From assembly GCA_013002535.1 (NCBI GenBank), contig JABDJK010000008.1, positions 22,305-86,304 of the forward strand: DNA of 64,000 bases. The letters run 5' to 3'. The translations under genes and the position numbers were made by a program. Positions within the stretch are counted from its first letter, which is position 1; each line of letters opens with the position of its first letter. The DNA comes from Hyphococcus sp. GTDB lineage: Bacteria > Pseudomonadota > Alphaproteobacteria > Caulobacterales > Parvularculaceae. The notes under the pieces were generated by a model. That model saw nothing but the letters and a program-made list of their open reading frames with translations, was not told the DNA's origin and made no database searches. This document shows positions 28,830-38,057 of this stretch, piece after piece.

Positions 28830-29452
28830 TCGGACGTTTGAAAGGAACCGTCGCCGCTATCGGTGAGGAAACACTACTGATTGACGTTGGCGGCGTCGGT
28901 TACGAAATTTTCGGGTTTCCGCGACTGCTCGAACGGCTCGTCATCGATGAGCCGGCGACGCTCTCTATAGAGACTATTGTGCGCGAAGACTTCATCAAGC
29001 TTTATGGGTTTGAATCTGAAGCGGAACGCCAGTGCTTCCGGCTTTTGCAATCGGTGCAAGGGGTTGGCGCGAAGCATGCGTTAGCGCTTTTACAGATTTT
29101 GCCGCCAGCTGATCTTTATGATGCTGTCGCGGCGCAAGATGTTACCGCGCTTAGCCGCGCCCATGGCGTCGGCAAAAAAATTGCACAACGCATCGCGACA
29201 GAACTGGAATCAAAAGTCGGCTCGCTTGCCGCCGCCGGCATGGTCAATCCGTTCGTCAAGAAGGCGGCAAAAGTCGGCGCAGTCGCGCCGGGCGCCGATG
29301 CGCGCGCCGACGCAGTCTCTGCGCTTGCCAATCTCGGTTATGACGGGGTTGACGCGCGGCGCGCCGTGGCGCTGGCTGCGGAAAGCAAAGAGGCTTCAGC
29401 GGACGTTGAAGAACTGATCAAGACAGCCCTTAAAGAATTGGCGGCGGCGTGA
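28826..29452 (+). CDS. ruvA: Holliday junction branch migration protein RuvA
   Basis: A 208-residue junction-binding subunit that loads RuvB. It starts [20 protein letters not shown] and has helix-hairpin-helix motifs ([15 protein letters not shown] and [16 protein letters not shown]) and a C-terminal domain for RuvB contact. Translationally coupled at both ends: ATGA with ruvC, TGATG with ruvB. Confidence 0.97.
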   Translation: MIGRLKGTVAAIGEETLLIDVGGVGYEIFGFPRLLERLVIDEPATLSIETIVREDFIKLYGFESEAERQCFRLLQSVQGVGAKHALALLQILPPADLYDAVAAQDVTALSRAHGVGKKIAQRIATELESKVGSLAAAGMVNPFVKKAAKVGAVAPGADARADAVSALANLGYDGVDARRAVALAAESKEASADVEELIKTALKELAAA

Positions 29453-30483
29453 TGGCTGAACCTGCATTTAATGACGAGCGACTGATCGAGCCGGAGCGAA
29501 AGCCCGAAGACGCCGATGCGGCTTTGCGTCCGAAGCGCCTTGATGAATTTGTCGGCCAGCGCCAGGCGAAGGATAATTTACGCGTCTTTGTGGAGGCCGC
29601 GAAGGTCCGCGAAGAAGCGCTCGATCATGTGCTCTTTCACGGACCGCCGGGCCTCGGCAAGACGACGCTGGCGCAGATCGTCGCCAATGAATTAGGCGTC
29701 AATTTTAAGTCGACTTCCGGGCCGGTGATTACAAAGCCCGGCGATCTTGCGGCGCTCCTTACCAATCTTGAAGCCGGCGATGTCTTGTTCATCGATGAAA
29801 TTCATCGCTTAACGCCCGCCGTTGAAGAAGTGCTCTATCCGGCGATGGAGGACTATGCGCTGGACCTCATGATCGGGGAGGGGCCGGCGGCGCGTTCGGT
29901 CAAGATTGATCTCCCGCGGTTTACGCTGATCGGCGCGACGACACGCTCTGGGCTCCTTGCAAAACCGTTGCTCGATCGCTTCGGCATTCCTGTGCGGCTT
30001 GATTTTTATACCCATGAAGATCTGCGCCGCATCGTCATGCGCGGCGCCAACAAACTTAACGCGGCCATGTCCGACGACGGCGCGATGGAAATTGCGCGGC
30101 GCTCGCGCGGAACGCCCCGGGTCGCCGGGCGATTGTTGCGCCGGGTGCGCGATGTCGCGACGGTCGAGGGCTCCGGCCGCATTGACGAGGGCGTTGCCGA
30201 TAAGGCGTTAAAGCGCCTTGAAATTGACGCGTTGGGTCTCGATCCCCTCGACCGGCGCTATCTTCGTCTGATTGCGGAGCATTTTGGCGGCGGCCCCGTC
30301 GGCGTTGAAACCCTTGCCGCGTCCCTCGCTGAAGCGCGCGACGCCGTCGAAGATGTGGTCGAACCGTTCTTGTTGCAGTGCGGTCTTATTCAACGAACGC
30401 CGCGCGGGCGGGTGCTCTCCGCGACCGCCTGGACGCATCTGGGATTACAAGCGCCGAAGGGAACCGGCCCGGCGTTGTTTTGA
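29452..30483 (+). CDS. ruvB: Holliday junction branch migration ATPase RuvB
   Basis: A 343-residue AAA+ helicase that drives branch migration. It has Walker [13 protein letters not shown], Walker [10 protein letters not shown], sensor 1 [10 protein letters not shown] and an arginine finger region [15 protein letters not shown]. The ATG at 29452 overlaps the ruvA stop by one base; a GTG one codon upstream is also in frame. Confidence 0.98.
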   Translation: MAEPAFNDERLIEPERKPEDADAALRPKRLDEFVGQRQAKDNLRVFVEAAKVREEALDHVLFHGPPGLGKTTLAQIVANELGVNFKSTSGPVITKPGDLAALLTNLEAGDVLFIDEIHRLTPAVEEVLYPAMEDYALDLMIGEGPAARSVKIDLPRFTLIGATTRSGLLAKPLLDRFGIPVRLDFYTHEDLRRIVMRGANKLNAAMSDDGAMEIARRSRGTPRVAGRLLRRVRDVATVEGSGRIDEGVADKALKRLEIDALGLDPLDRRYLRLIAEHFGGGPVGVETLAASLAEARDAVEDVVEPFLLQCGLIQRTPRGRVLSATAWTHLGLQAPKGTGPALF

Positions 30484-30573
30484 GCAATCCGTTAACCATT
30501 CACCCCTTGTCAAAACCGAAAACGCACTCCAAACTCTAAGGTCATGTTCAACGAATTGAGAGGAGGTGATCTG

Positions 30574-30651
30574 ATGTCGAGTGATTTCTTGGGGCCGAAA
30601 GGGTCTAGCGGATTGTCGGTCGCCTCGGAGCAGCCTTTGGGGCGCGGCTAA
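30574..30651 (+). CDS. 25-residue leader-like ORF with near-perfect Shine-Dalgarno sequence
   Basis: An ATG preceded by AGGAGGTGATC (30561-30571), eleven bases complementary to the 3' end of 16S rRNA, starts a 25-codon frame with six Ser and six Gly (MSSDFLGPKGSSGLS, ending PLGRG). Two hairpins follow, the second a terminator before ybgC. GCAGCCTT near the 3' end of the frame (30630-30637) can pair with the 5' arm of that terminator. This looks like a leader peptide for attenuation, but a small functional protein or a translated sRNA is possible. I recognise no family. Confidence 0.55.
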   Translation: MSSDFLGPKGSSGLSVASEQPLGRG

Positions 30652-30659
30652 CGCAACAC

Positions 30660-30683
30660 TGAGTCTTTCGGCTTAAGGACTCA
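30660..30683 (+). promoter_or_regulatory. Pause-type hairpin before the ruvB-ybgC terminator
   Basis: TGAGTC / GACTCA stem with a TTTCGGCTTAAG-type loop lies directly between the short frame and the terminator. It lies where a second structure of an attenuator would be. Its role is inferred. Confidence 0.4.
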
Positions 30684-30685
30684 CG

Positions 30686-30724
30686 GAAGGGCTGCGGCAA
30701 TCCCGCAGCCCTTTTGTTTTTTTG
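30686..30724 (+). terminator. Rho-independent terminator (possible attenuator) upstream of ybgC
   Basis: GGGCTGCGG (30689-30697) pairs with CCGCAGCCC (30703-30711) and is followed by TTTTGTTTTTTT. It could end the ruvCAB transcript or, with the leader frame, act as an attenuator for ybgC-tol. Confidence 0.9.
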
Positions 30725-30750
30725 AGGAATTCGAAACCACGATTCTTTTC

Positions 30751-30850
30751 GGTCATCCCCGTGCAGGCGTTGATCCAGCAAAGAAGATTTGACGGGCGTT
30801 GCCCGACTTTATTTAATTGAACTGAATTCCTGCTTTCGCGGGAATGAGCG
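30751..30850. repeat. REP-like element between terminator and ybgC
   Basis: The left arm starts GGTCATCCCCG and the right arm ends CGCGGGAATGA, with GATCCAG and CTGAATT facing each other. The ends resemble the widespread REP pattern of GTCATTCCCGCGAAAGC type and the 19079-19157 element. The interior holds an ACGGGCGTTGCCCG hairpin. Only one incomplete pair is visible. Confidence 0.6.
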
Positions 30851-30871
30851 GTTTAGAGCGAGCACTGATTA

Positions 30872-31267
30872 TTGCCTGAAAAATTCATCCATCCCGTTCG
30901 CATCTATTATGAAGACACCGATTTTTCCGGCGTCGTCTATCATGCGGCGTATTTGAAATTTTTTGAACGCGGGCGCACGGAAGCGCTGCGCGCGGCGGGG
31001 GTGCATCATTCCAAAATGTTACAGCGAGACGAACCGCTCGTCTTCGCGGTTCGCAAGATGACAACCGAGTGGATCGTCCCGGCGCGTATTGACGATCTGA
31101 TCGAGGTCCGAACCGAGTTCACCGGCGCGAAAGCCGCACGGTTTTTCCTCTCGCAGGAAATCTGGCGCGAAAAAACACTCCTGGCGCGCGCAGAAGTTGA
31201 GGCTGCCTGTATGAATATGTCGGGCCGGCCGCGCCGCCTTCCGCAAGATATCCTGAAACGCTTTTGA
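30872..31267 (+). CDS. ybgC: Tol-Pal system-associated acyl-CoA thioesterase YbgC
   Basis: A 131-residue hotdog-fold thioesterase. The 4-hydroxybenzoyl-CoA thioesterase-type active site is YYEDTDFSGVVYHAAYLKFFERGRTE, with the catalytic Asp in DTD. It acts on acyl-CoA or acyl-ACP and is encoded before tolQ in most proteobacteria. The start is a TTG with no clear ribosome site; the family's N terminus fits this start. A 253-nt gap separates it from tolQ. Confidence 0.93.
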   Translation: MPEKFIHPVRIYYEDTDFSGVVYHAAYLKFFERGRTEALRAAGVHHSKMLQRDEPLVFAVRKMTTEWIVPARIDDLIEVRTEFTGAKAARFFLSQEIWREKTLLARAEVEAACMNMSGRPRRLPQDILKRF

Positions 31268-31520
31268 GCGGCGATTTCGTGTTAAAGCCTTGTTAACCGG
31301 CATTAAACTTTCGAAATTCCCCGAATTCGGGCGCCGCCGGGCCGTTTCTTCGCCCAATTTTCACATCATAGGGATTAAAGACCGGCCTATTCGGTGTTAA
31401 CCATGCGTGGAACCCCGCGCGGCGCCTTGCCGGCGCGTGCGGGAGCATTTGCGCGTAAGCGCGCGTCTTTTAACTGTTGTGTCCGAAAGTACGGGCCGTT
31501 TCAGGGGATAGAAAAGAAAA

Positions 31521-32231
31521 ATGGAAACTGAAATTGCGACAGCCGCCATTGGAGGCGAGTTCAGCCTCTGGGGCCTGTTTTTCCAAGCGGACCCGGTCGT
31601 CAAAGCTGTCATGGGGATCCTCGTCATTTCATCGCTCTGGTCCTGGGCGGTCATTATCGACAAGTCGATGACCTTCGGGCGCCTAAAGCGCAAAGCCAAC
31701 AAATTCGAAGACCAATTCTGGTCGGGCAAGCCTCTCGACGATCTTTATCGCAAGATGGGCGACAAAGCCGATCATCCGATGGCGCGTGTCTTTACGTCCG
31801 GTATGGAAGAATGGTCGCGCTCGAAAGATACCGGTCGTACAGAAGCGCTGGTTGTCGGCGCCAAGTCGCGCATAGAAAAAGTCATGAACGTTGCAGTCTC
31901 GCGCGAACTTGAAAAAGCTGAAAGCAATCTCGGCGTTCTTGCAACGGTCGGTTCGGCAGCGCCGTTTATCGGCCTTCTCGGAACAGTCTGGGGCATCATG
32001 AACGCATTCCAGGCGATCGGCGTAACCAACGACACCAACCTTGCGGTTGTGGCGCCGGGCATCGCCGAGGCTTTGTTTGCGACAGCCCTTGGTCTTCTTG
32101 CCGCCATTCCGGCGGTTGTCGGGTACAACCGGTATTCTGCGGCGCTTAATTCGTATGCGGTGCGTCTGCAAGGGTTTGCCGATGAGTTCTCCGCAATCCT
32201 GTCGCGTCAGTTTGATGAGCGGGGCCGCTAA
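31521..32231 (+). CDS. tolQ: Tol-Pal system inner membrane protein TolQ
   Basis: A 236-residue MotA/TolQ/ExbB-family proton channel subunit with three membrane helices: about 27-48, then a pair at about 138-160 and 172-195. The conserved GLLGTVWGIMNAFQAIG lies in the second helix. With TolR it energises TolA for outer-membrane constriction at division. The 253 nt upstream contain several hairpins and a GGGGATAGAAAAG ribosome site but no gene. Its stop overlaps the tolR start (TAATG). Confidence 0.97.
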   Translation: METEIATAAIGGEFSLWGLFFQADPVVKAVMGILVISSLWSWAVIIDKSMTFGRLKRKANKFEDQFWSGKPLDDLYRKMGDKADHPMARVFTSGMEEWSRSKDTGRTEALVVGAKSRIEKVMNVAVSRELEKAESNLGVLATVGSAAPFIGLLGTVWGIMNAFQAIGVTNDTNLAVVAPGIAEALFATALGLLAAIPAVVGYNRYSAALNSYAVRLQGFADEFSAILSRQFDERGR

Positions 32232-32659
32232 TGGTTGGTTCAGTCGCCGGCGGCAGGCACAAGCCGGGCCGCACGAAACCGATGGCGGAAATCAACGTGA
32301 CGCCAATGGTCGACGTCATGCTGGTGCTCCTGATCGTTTTCATGGTCGCCGCGCCTCTGTTAACTGCGGGCGTCGCTGTTGACCTGCCGGAAACCGCGGC
32401 TGAGCCGATCACGGACACGGGCGAGCCCCTGACGGTGACGGTGTCGGAGGACGGCACCATCTATGTGCAGGATACGGTCGTTGAATATGAGAACCTTGTC
32501 CCGCATCTCGAAGCGATTGCGACGGCGGGTTACGATCAACGCATATTCATTCGCGGCGATCAAAACCGCGCCTATGGCGACGTTGTTCGCGTCATGGGCC
32601 GGATCAACGCCGCCGGTTTTCGCAAGATCGGCCTCGTCACCGATCCTGAAATTAATTAG
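32231..32659 (+). CDS. tolR: Tol-Pal system protein TolR (ExbD family)
   Basis: A 142-residue single-pass protein. The motif MAEINVTPMVDVMLVLLIVFMVAAP carries the conserved proton-binding Asp in the membrane helix. A periplasmic domain follows with IFIRGDQNRAYGDVVRVMGRI. It forms the TolQR stator. It is coupled to tolQ by a one-base overlap and lies 42 nt before tolA. Confidence 0.97.
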   Translation: MVGSVAGGRHKPGRTKPMAEINVTPMVDVMLVLLIVFMVAAPLLTAGVAVDLPETAAEPITDTGEPLTVTVSEDGTIYVQDTVVEYENLVPHLEAIATAGYDQRIFIRGDQNRAYGDVVRVMGRINAAGFRKIGLVTDPEIN

Positions 32660-32701
32660 CGGCGCAACAACGAACGATTTGAGGGAAGGGCCGCCAGTAC
32701 C

Positions 32702-33541
32702 ATGCGTTTTGGCCTTTTAATTTCATTCCTGCTGCATATCGCAGTCGTCGGCGCGGCGTTTTTGGACCTGCTGCCGATCTGGCCGCGTCAGAATACGATT
32801 ATTGAGCCATACATTCCGCTCGAGCTGATTGCCGAGGCCGAGCTAGATCTGATGACAAGCGTCCCGGCCGCAGCGCCGGCGCCGGTCGAGGAAGAACCGG
32901 AGCCGGAGCCCGATTTGCCGGAAGAGCCGGTTGAAGAAGAGCCGCCTGCGCCTGTTAAAGAACCGGAGCCGGAACCCGATCCTGCGCCCGTCGAACCAGA
33001 GCCTGAGCCCGCGCCTGTTGTCGAGGACGAGCTGGAAGAACCTGAACCGACGCCAAAGCCGGAGCCGGAAAAGCCGGAAGAGCTCGATCTAGCCGCGCTT
33101 TCCAAGCTCATCGACAAAGAGCGAGAGACCGAACAACAACAACAAAGACAAACGCCGAGCCAGGTCACCGAAGAAGCCGAAACGCCCCGCGAAGCCGTTG
33201 GCGCCGGCGACCGCCTGACCGCGAGTGATGAAGCGAAGATGCGCGCCGCAGTTGAGCGCTGCTGGAATGCGAGCGCGATTATCGGCGCGCCCGAACCGGA
33301 AAAACTTGTCGTCGTGATTGAAATGGAATTGAATCGCGACGGCACACTTGTTTCGGCGCCCAAGGTTGCCAATTCCCTGCAAATCAATTTGTCTGGAAAC
33401 CGGTTCTGGAAAGTTGCCGAGCAGGCGGCGTTGCGCGCTGTGGTCAGCTGTGCGCCCTATGATTTTTTGCCGCCGGACCGATATGCGACGTGGCGTGAAT
33501 TCAGATTGAATTTCGACCCCAGCCAGATGGCGGGATTTTAA
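32702..33541 (+). CDS. tolA: TolA-type energy transducer with Pro/Glu-rich spacer
   Basis: A 279-residue protein joining the inner-membrane TolQR motor to Pal and TolB. A membrane helix spans residues 4-20. Residues about 55-128 are an acidic repeat of Pro-Glu pairs ([20 protein letters not shown] and similar) instead of the long Ala/Lys/Glu helix of E. coli TolA. A Gln-rich stretch ([10 protein letters not shown]) and a compact C-terminal TonB/TolA-like domain ([14 protein letters not shown] ... [11 protein letters not shown]) follow. The gene lies between tolR and tolB. Confidence 0.93.
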   Translation: MRFGLLISFLLHIAVVGAAFLDLLPIWPRQNTIIEPYIPLELIAEAELDLMTSVPAAAPAPVEEEPEPEPDLPEEPVEEEPPAPVKEPEPEPDPAPVEPEPEPAPVVEDELEEPEPTPKPEPEKPEELDLAALSKLIDKERETEQQQQRQTPSQVTEEAETPREAVGAGDRLTASDEAKMRAAVERCWNASAIIGAPEPEKLVVVIEMELNRDGTLVSAPKVANSLQINLSGNRFWKVAEQAALRAVVSCAPYDFLPPDRYATWREFRLNFDPSQMAGF

Positions 33542-33577
33542 GTTTTATTTTCGGGGGCCCCGAAAGAGAGTGACGAC

Positions 33578-34900
33578 ATGAAGAACTTGTTTGTTTTTAT
33601 AGCTATTATCATCACGAGCTTGGCAAGCGCCAACGCGCGGGTCACGATCGATATCACCCAAGGCAATGTCGACCCAATGCCGATCGCGGTGCCCGATATT
33701 ATCGGCGCGACGGAGCCAATGGCGTCCCTCGGCCGGGACATCACGAGCGTCCTCATTGACGATTTAAACCGTTCGGGGCTTTTCAAAGTCATTGATCAGC
33801 GCGCTTACATCGAAAAACCGGCGAGCGTGAATGTTCGCCCGACTTTCGCCAACTGGCGGATTATTAATTCGCAAGTGCTGGTCGTCGCCGAAATCGAAGA
33901 GTTGCCGGACGGGCGCATTCAGGTCGCAACCCGCGTCTGGGATATTTATTCCGACGAACAGCTCGGCGCTGTCGCCTACAAAACGCCCGCCGACAATTGG
34001 CGCCGGGCCGCGCACAAAGTCGCGGACTTTGTTTACAAAACACTGACCGGCGAGGAAGGCTATTTCGACACCCGCGTTGTCTTTGTCTATGAGTCGGGCC
34101 CGAAGGAGAAACGCGTTAAACGGCTGATGATCATGGATCAAGACGGCGCCAATCCGGTGCCGCTAACTGACGGGTTGAATTATCAGGCGCTGACGCCGCG
34201 CTTCTCACCGACGCAGCAGCAGATCACCTATATGGCGATGTTTGATGATCGTCCGGGTCAGGTTTATCTTTTCAATATTGAAACCGGCGAACAGGAGCAA
34301 CTCGGCACGTTTCGCGGCATGACGTTCGCGCCGCGATTTTCGCCCGACGGCCGCGAAGTTTTGATGTCAGTAGAACGGGGCGGCAATTCCGACGTCTTTA
34401 AAATGGACCTCTCGACGCGCCGCCTCACTCGCCTCACGGATCACCCCGCGATCGATGTTTCGCCGTCTATGTCGCCGGACGGACGTCGGATCGCCTTTAC
34501 GTCCGACCGCGGCGGCTCACAACAAATTTATACGATGAATGCCGACGGCTCGAACCAGAAGCGCATCACCTTTGGTGAGGGCCGTTACCAGACCCCGGTC
34601 TGGAGCCCGCGTGGCGATCTCATTGCTTTTACGCGCCAGTATAAAGGCCGCTTTTACATTGGCGTCATCCGGACTGACGGAACCGGCGAACGGCTTTTGA
34701 CCGAAAGCTATCTCGATGAGGGGCCGACCTGGTCGCCTAATGGGCGGGTCTTGATGTTCTTCCGGGAAACACCCGCGCGCCGGGATGGCGCCGGCGGGAC
34801 GGCGTCCCTGTGGTCGGTGGACCTCACAGGCCGAAATTTGAGAAAATTGCGCACTCCGGGAGACGCGTCTGACCCGGCGTGGTCGCCGTTACTGCCTTGA
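33578..34900 (+). CDS. tolB: Tol-Pal system beta-propeller protein TolB
   Basis: A 440-residue periplasmic protein with a signal peptide (1-20, ending ANA), an N-terminal domain with PIAVPDIIG, and a six-bladed propeller with repeated FSPDGREV, MSPDGRRIAFTSDRGGSQQIYTM and WSPRGDLIAFTR units. It shuttles between TolA and Pal. It starts 36 nt after tolA. Confidence 0.97.
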   Translation: MKNLFVFIAIIITSLASANARVTIDITQGNVDPMPIAVPDIIGATEPMASLGRDITSVLIDDLNRSGLFKVIDQRAYIEKPASVNVRPTFANWRIINSQVLVVAEIEELPDGRIQVATRVWDIYSDEQLGAVAYKTPADNWRRAAHKVADFVYKTLTGEEGYFDTRVVFVYESGPKEKRVKRLMIMDQDGANPVPLTDGLNYQALTPRFSPTQQQITYMAMFDDRPGQVYLFNIETGEQEQLGTFRGMTFAPRFSPDGREVLMSVERGGNSDVFKMDLSTRRLTRLTDHPAIDVSPSMSPDGRRIAFTSDRGGSQQIYTMNADGSNQKRITFGEGRYQTPVWSPRGDLIAFTRQYKGRFYIGVIRTDGTGERLLTESYLDEGPTWSPNGRVLMFFRETPARRDGAGGTASLWSVDLTGRNLRKLRTPGDASDPAWSPLLP

Positions 34901-35204
34901 TTTCTGGTGATTTCATCGGATTTTGTAACAGAAATTTCATTCTCGGCCCGTAACGGCCGCGCTTGATCGGGCGAACGGACAGGGTTACGAGAAAGGAACT
35001 GGTTAAATTTAATGGTTTAGCCACTACTGATTGGAAAGATCGGGCCTGTAATAATCCTCCCCGGATTTTCACGCGCCCGGGGCGCGCTGATCAGATCGAG
35101 GAAGAAAATGGCGTAGGCGGGGCCGCCGTGAATTTGCCCTGCGGAAAAACAAGACTTCTGAGCCGGATGATCCGGATAACTGGGGAAGTGGAGCAAGAGA
35201 GATT
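34901..35204 (+). other. 304-nt gap between tolB and pal, no gene seen
   Basis: The gap contains a CCCCGG/CCGGGG hairpin (35059-35082) and an outer pair CGTAAC/GTTACG around 34950-34990, but no T-run. An 81-codon open frame crosses into pal, has no ribosome site and no recognisable content. A separate promoter for pal is likely but I cannot point to it. Confidence 0.5.
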
Positions 35205-35711
35205 ATGAAAACGTTGATCAAATTAGCGGGGGTTGCTGCGTCACTGGTGCTGTTGTCGGCCTGCGCCTCAAGCAATGGACCGGACCTTGATGCAACGGCT
35301 GGCGCCGATTCCGGCGTTGCTACCGGACCGGCGGGACCCGTACCGGGCAGCCAGGCAGATCTTGAAGAAAGCGCTGGACACCGCGTCTTCTTCGCAACTG
35401 ATCAGTACACGTTGACGCCGCAAGCACAGTCAACATTGCAGCGTCAGGCCGCATGGCTTCAGGAATATCCTGAGACGCGCATCAAAATTGCCGGCAATTG
35501 CGACGAGCGCGGCACACGTGAATATAACTTTGCGCTTGGCGCACGCCGCGCGGAAGCAGCGCGCGCTTACCTCGTCAGTCTTGGCGTTGATGCATCGCGC
35601 ATAGAAACGGTTTCTTACGGCAAGGAGCGTCCGCTCGATCCGCGCTCTACACAGGACGCATGGTCGCTGAACCGTAATGGCACGACGACAATAGCCGCTG
35701 TTGGTTCCTAA
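35205..35711 (+). CDS. pal: Peptidoglycan-associated lipoprotein Pal
   Basis: A 168-residue lipoprotein. The lipobox LLSAC places the lipidated Cys near residue 23. A disordered linker follows, then an OmpA-type domain with RVFFATDQYTLTPQA, IAGNCDERGTREYNFALGARRA and SYGKERPLDP. It anchors the outer membrane to peptidoglycan and binds TolB and TolA. A GAGCAAGAGAG site precedes the ATG, and a terminator follows. Confidence 0.97.
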   Translation: MKTLIKLAGVAASLVLLSACASSNGPDLDATAGADSGVATGPAGPVPGSQADLEESAGHRVFFATDQYTLTPQAQSTLQRQAAWLQEYPETRIKIAGNCDERGTREYNFALGARRAEAARAYLVSLGVDASRIETVSYGKERPLDPRSTQDAWSLNRNGTTTIAAVGS

Positions 35712-35741
35712 CACCGACGGCGCTAAATCGTAAAAAATAAT

Positions 35742-35773
35742 AAGCGCGCCGCATAAAACCGGCGCGCTTTTTT
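35742..35773 (+). terminator. Rho-independent terminator after pal
   Basis: AAGCGCGCCG / CGGCGCGCTT stem with an ATAAAAC-type loop and six T residues, 30 nt after the pal stop. Confidence 0.92.
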
Positions 35774-35890
35774 CGTGACAGGCAAGCGGCGCCACAGTTT
35801 GGTCGCGAAGTTGAGGCAGATTCAATGCTGGCGCCGTCTCTCAGGTTTGTTACATTAGCGGCGAAAAAAAGAATTCGTAAGGTGATGATT

Positions 35891-36727
35891 ATGATGGGTC
35901 GAAAGTTTAAACTGATTGCCGCAGGCGGCATTGCCGTTTTCGCTGTTCAGGCGCCAGCTTTTGCCGGGACGAAAGACGATGTGCGTGACCTTCAGGCGCG
36001 AATGGCTGTCGTCGAACAGGCGGCGACGGCGCAAAGTCGATCGACTGTGAAGATCGCCGAGCTAGAAGCGCAGATTCAGGCGCTCACCGGGCAGATTGAA
36101 GAGCTGACCTTCCAATTGGATCAGGCGTCTTTGCGCCTCGATTCCATGAGCGCAGTGCTCGCTGGCGAATCGCCGACGAGCAATGCCGGCACGCCCTATC
36201 TCGATGCCAGAGGCGGGCCAGTTGACCTTACCCCGCGTGATCCTATAGCCGATGCACTGGCGCAATCGGACGCATCAAAACAAGGGCAAGCGCCGGGCCA
36301 GGCGCTGGGCAGATCGACAGGCGGCGCCGTTGAATTACCGCTCGATGCAAATGCTGCGTTTGATTACTCCATGGGGTTTCTTTTAAAGGGCGATTATCAG
36401 TCGGCGAAAAGTGCGTTCCAGCTTTATGTGGACGCATTCCCCAATCATTCGCGCACGCCGGACGCTCAATTCCGTCTTGGCGAAATACATCTTGCGTTAA
36501 AGGAAAATGCGGCGGCGGCAGACGCCTTTATCAAACACATTCAGCAATTCCCAAATGATCCGCGCTCACCGGAGGCCTATCTAAAATTGGGAACGGCGTT
36601 TTCCGGTCTCGATAAACCAAGCGAAGCTTGCACGGTTTTCAAGACGATGAAGTCGAAATTCCCAAATGCCGACAGTGCGGTGCGTGAGCGCGCTGACCTG
36701 GAAATGGCGCGCATCAATTGCTCGTAA
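35891..36727 (+). CDS. cpoB: Cell division coordinator CpoB (YbgF)
   Basis: A 278-residue periplasmic protein. A signal peptide (ending AFA) is followed by a coiled coil (VRDLQARMAVVEQA ... EELTFQLDQASLRL). TPR repeats follow a Gly/Pro-rich linker: AFDYSMGFLLKGDYQSA, RTPDAQFRLGEIHLALKEN and RSPEAYLKLGTAFSGLDKP. It links Tol-Pal with PBP1B-type synthesis at division. The ATG at 35891 has AAGG eight nt upstream; in-frame ATGs at 35885 and 35894 are alternatives. Confidence 0.93.
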   Translation: MMGRKFKLIAAGGIAVFAVQAPAFAGTKDDVRDLQARMAVVEQAATAQSRSTVKIAELEAQIQALTGQIEELTFQLDQASLRLDSMSAVLAGESPTSNAGTPYLDARGGPVDLTPRDPIADALAQSDASKQGQAPGQALGRSTGGAVELPLDANAAFDYSMGFLLKGDYQSAKSAFQLYVDAFPNHSRTPDAQFRLGEIHLALKENAAAADAFIKHIQQFPNDPRSPEAYLKLGTAFSGLDKPSEACTVFKTMKSKFPNADSAVRERADLEMARINCS

Positions 36728-36734
36728 GGCGACA

Positions 36735-38057
36735 TTGAAACGCGCAGGCGACGTTCATCCGCTAACGGACGAAGAATTTGCGCGTGCTTGCGACGAAATA
36801 AATCTCAATGAACAATTTGCGGTTGCCGTTTCCGGGGGCCGTGACTCGATGGCCCTGGCGCAGCTCGCGGCGGCATTCGTGAAATCGCGCGGGCTAAAAG
36901 CAACAGCCTACACTGTTGATCATGGACTGCGAGCGCAATCGGCAGCAGAAGCAAGGCAGGTTGCTGAGTGGTGTAACTTAATTGGTCTTCGTCACCGGAC
37001 GCTGAATTGGGTCGGCAAAAAACCAACGTCTGGCGTTCAGGAGGCGGCGCGGAACGCGCGGTATTTTCTGCTGGCGCGCGCCGCAGAAGAAGATGGGATC
37101 GGCGCCATCCTTACCGGCCATAGCGCCGATGATGTCGCAGAAACATATCTAATGCGGCGAGAGCGCAGTAACAGCGCGGCCAGTCTTGCCGCCATGCGGT
37201 CAGAAATTAGTATAGCGGCCGCTGCCGGCGAGCCCATCAGAATGTTGCGGCCGCTATTGAGTGTGTCGCGCGATGAGTTAACGGCGACAGTCAAAGCGCG
37301 CGGTCAGGGATTTATCGACGACCCGTCAAATGAGGATGCTTCCTATGAACGTGTTCGCATTCGTCAGCGATTGCGCGAGAAAGGCGCTAAGGAAACGACG
37401 TCACTGGTTGCGGATGCGACCGAAGCGCGCGGGTCGGCCGAAAAACACCGACAGTTTGAATTGAATTTGTTCAAACATACCGGCGGTTGTTTTTACGCCT
37501 GGGGCGGAGCGTCGATTAATGCGCGCTTGTTCGCTGAAGCGCGCCGTGATTTCGCCAATGCCATGTTTCGGCGTCTGCTACGTGCAGTGTCTGGCGAGGA
37601 CCATCCGCCAGCTATGGATGCGACAATGCGCGCTGCGGCGGATATCCTGCGCGGCAAGACGGCAACGTTGAGCGGCGCAATCGCTGCGCCGAAAGGCGAT
37701 AAAATATGGGTCTATCGCGAGCCCGCCGCATTACTAGGGCGTGCGGGCGTCGCGCCCATCCTCGCGCAGAATTTATCCGATGCAAAACCAATCTTCTGGG
37801 ACCGGCGGTTTATTATTGCGGCGCGCGACCGGTCAGAAAACATGCGAGTTTTGCCGCTCGGCGCAAAAAATAAAGGCATTGAGAAATTGTTATTTTATGC
37901 GCCCCGAATGGCCCTCCAGTCTGTCCCCGGTATTTTCGACGAAACGACATTGATTGCCGGGCCAGCGCCCTTATCTCCTTGGGTCAATGGCATTAATATT
38001 CGAGCATTGGCGCAAGAGCGATTTTCGGGCGAAATTATCAGATTTTCTGAAGTTTAA
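36735..38057 (+). CDS. tilS: tRNA(Ile)-lysidine synthetase TilS
   Basis: A 440-residue N-type ATP pyrophosphatase modifying the CAU anticodon of tRNA-Ile2 to lysidine. The PP-loop is SGGRDS at 33-38, followed by AYTVDHGLRAQSAAEA and LTGHSADDVAETYLMR. I prefer the TTG at 36735 with AAGG five nt upstream; the nearest ATG (36666) would overlap cpoB by 62 nt and add a non-conserved stretch. It is coupled to cpoB and followed by ftsH. Confidence 0.94.
   Translation: MKRAGDVHPLTDEEFARACDEINLNEQFAVAVSGGRDSMALAQLAAAFVKSRGLKATAYTVDHGLRAQSAAEARQVAEWCNLIGLRHRTLNWVGKKPTSGVQEAARNARYFLLARAAEEDGIGAILTGHSADDVAETYLMRRERSNSAASLAAMRSEISIAAAAGEPIRMLRPLLSVSRDELTATVKARGQGFIDDPSNEDASYERVRIRQRLREKGAKETTSLVADATEARGSAEKHRQFELNLFKHTGGCFYAWGGASINARLFAEARRDFANAMFRRLLRAVSGEDHPPAMDATMRAAADILRGKTATLSGAIAAPKGDKIWVYREPAALLGRAGVAPILAQNLSDAKPIFWDRRFIIAARDRSENMRVLPLGAKNKGIEKLLFYAPRMALQSVPGIFDETTLIAGPAPLSPWVNGINIRALAQERFSGEIIRFSEV

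Noticed and set aside
32788..33387. Ser/Gly-rich frame on the minus strand within tolA
   Set aside because: It is the reverse reading of the Pro/Glu codon repeats of tolA, which produces artificial Ser/Gly repeats.
34963..35208. Open frame of 81 codons between tolB and pal
   Set aside because: No ribosome site and no recognisable composition, and it overlaps the pal start.
36666..36734. ATG start of tilS inside cpoB
   Set aside because: It would overlap cpoB by 62 nt and add residues without TilS similarity; the TTG at 36735 has AAGG at proper spacing.
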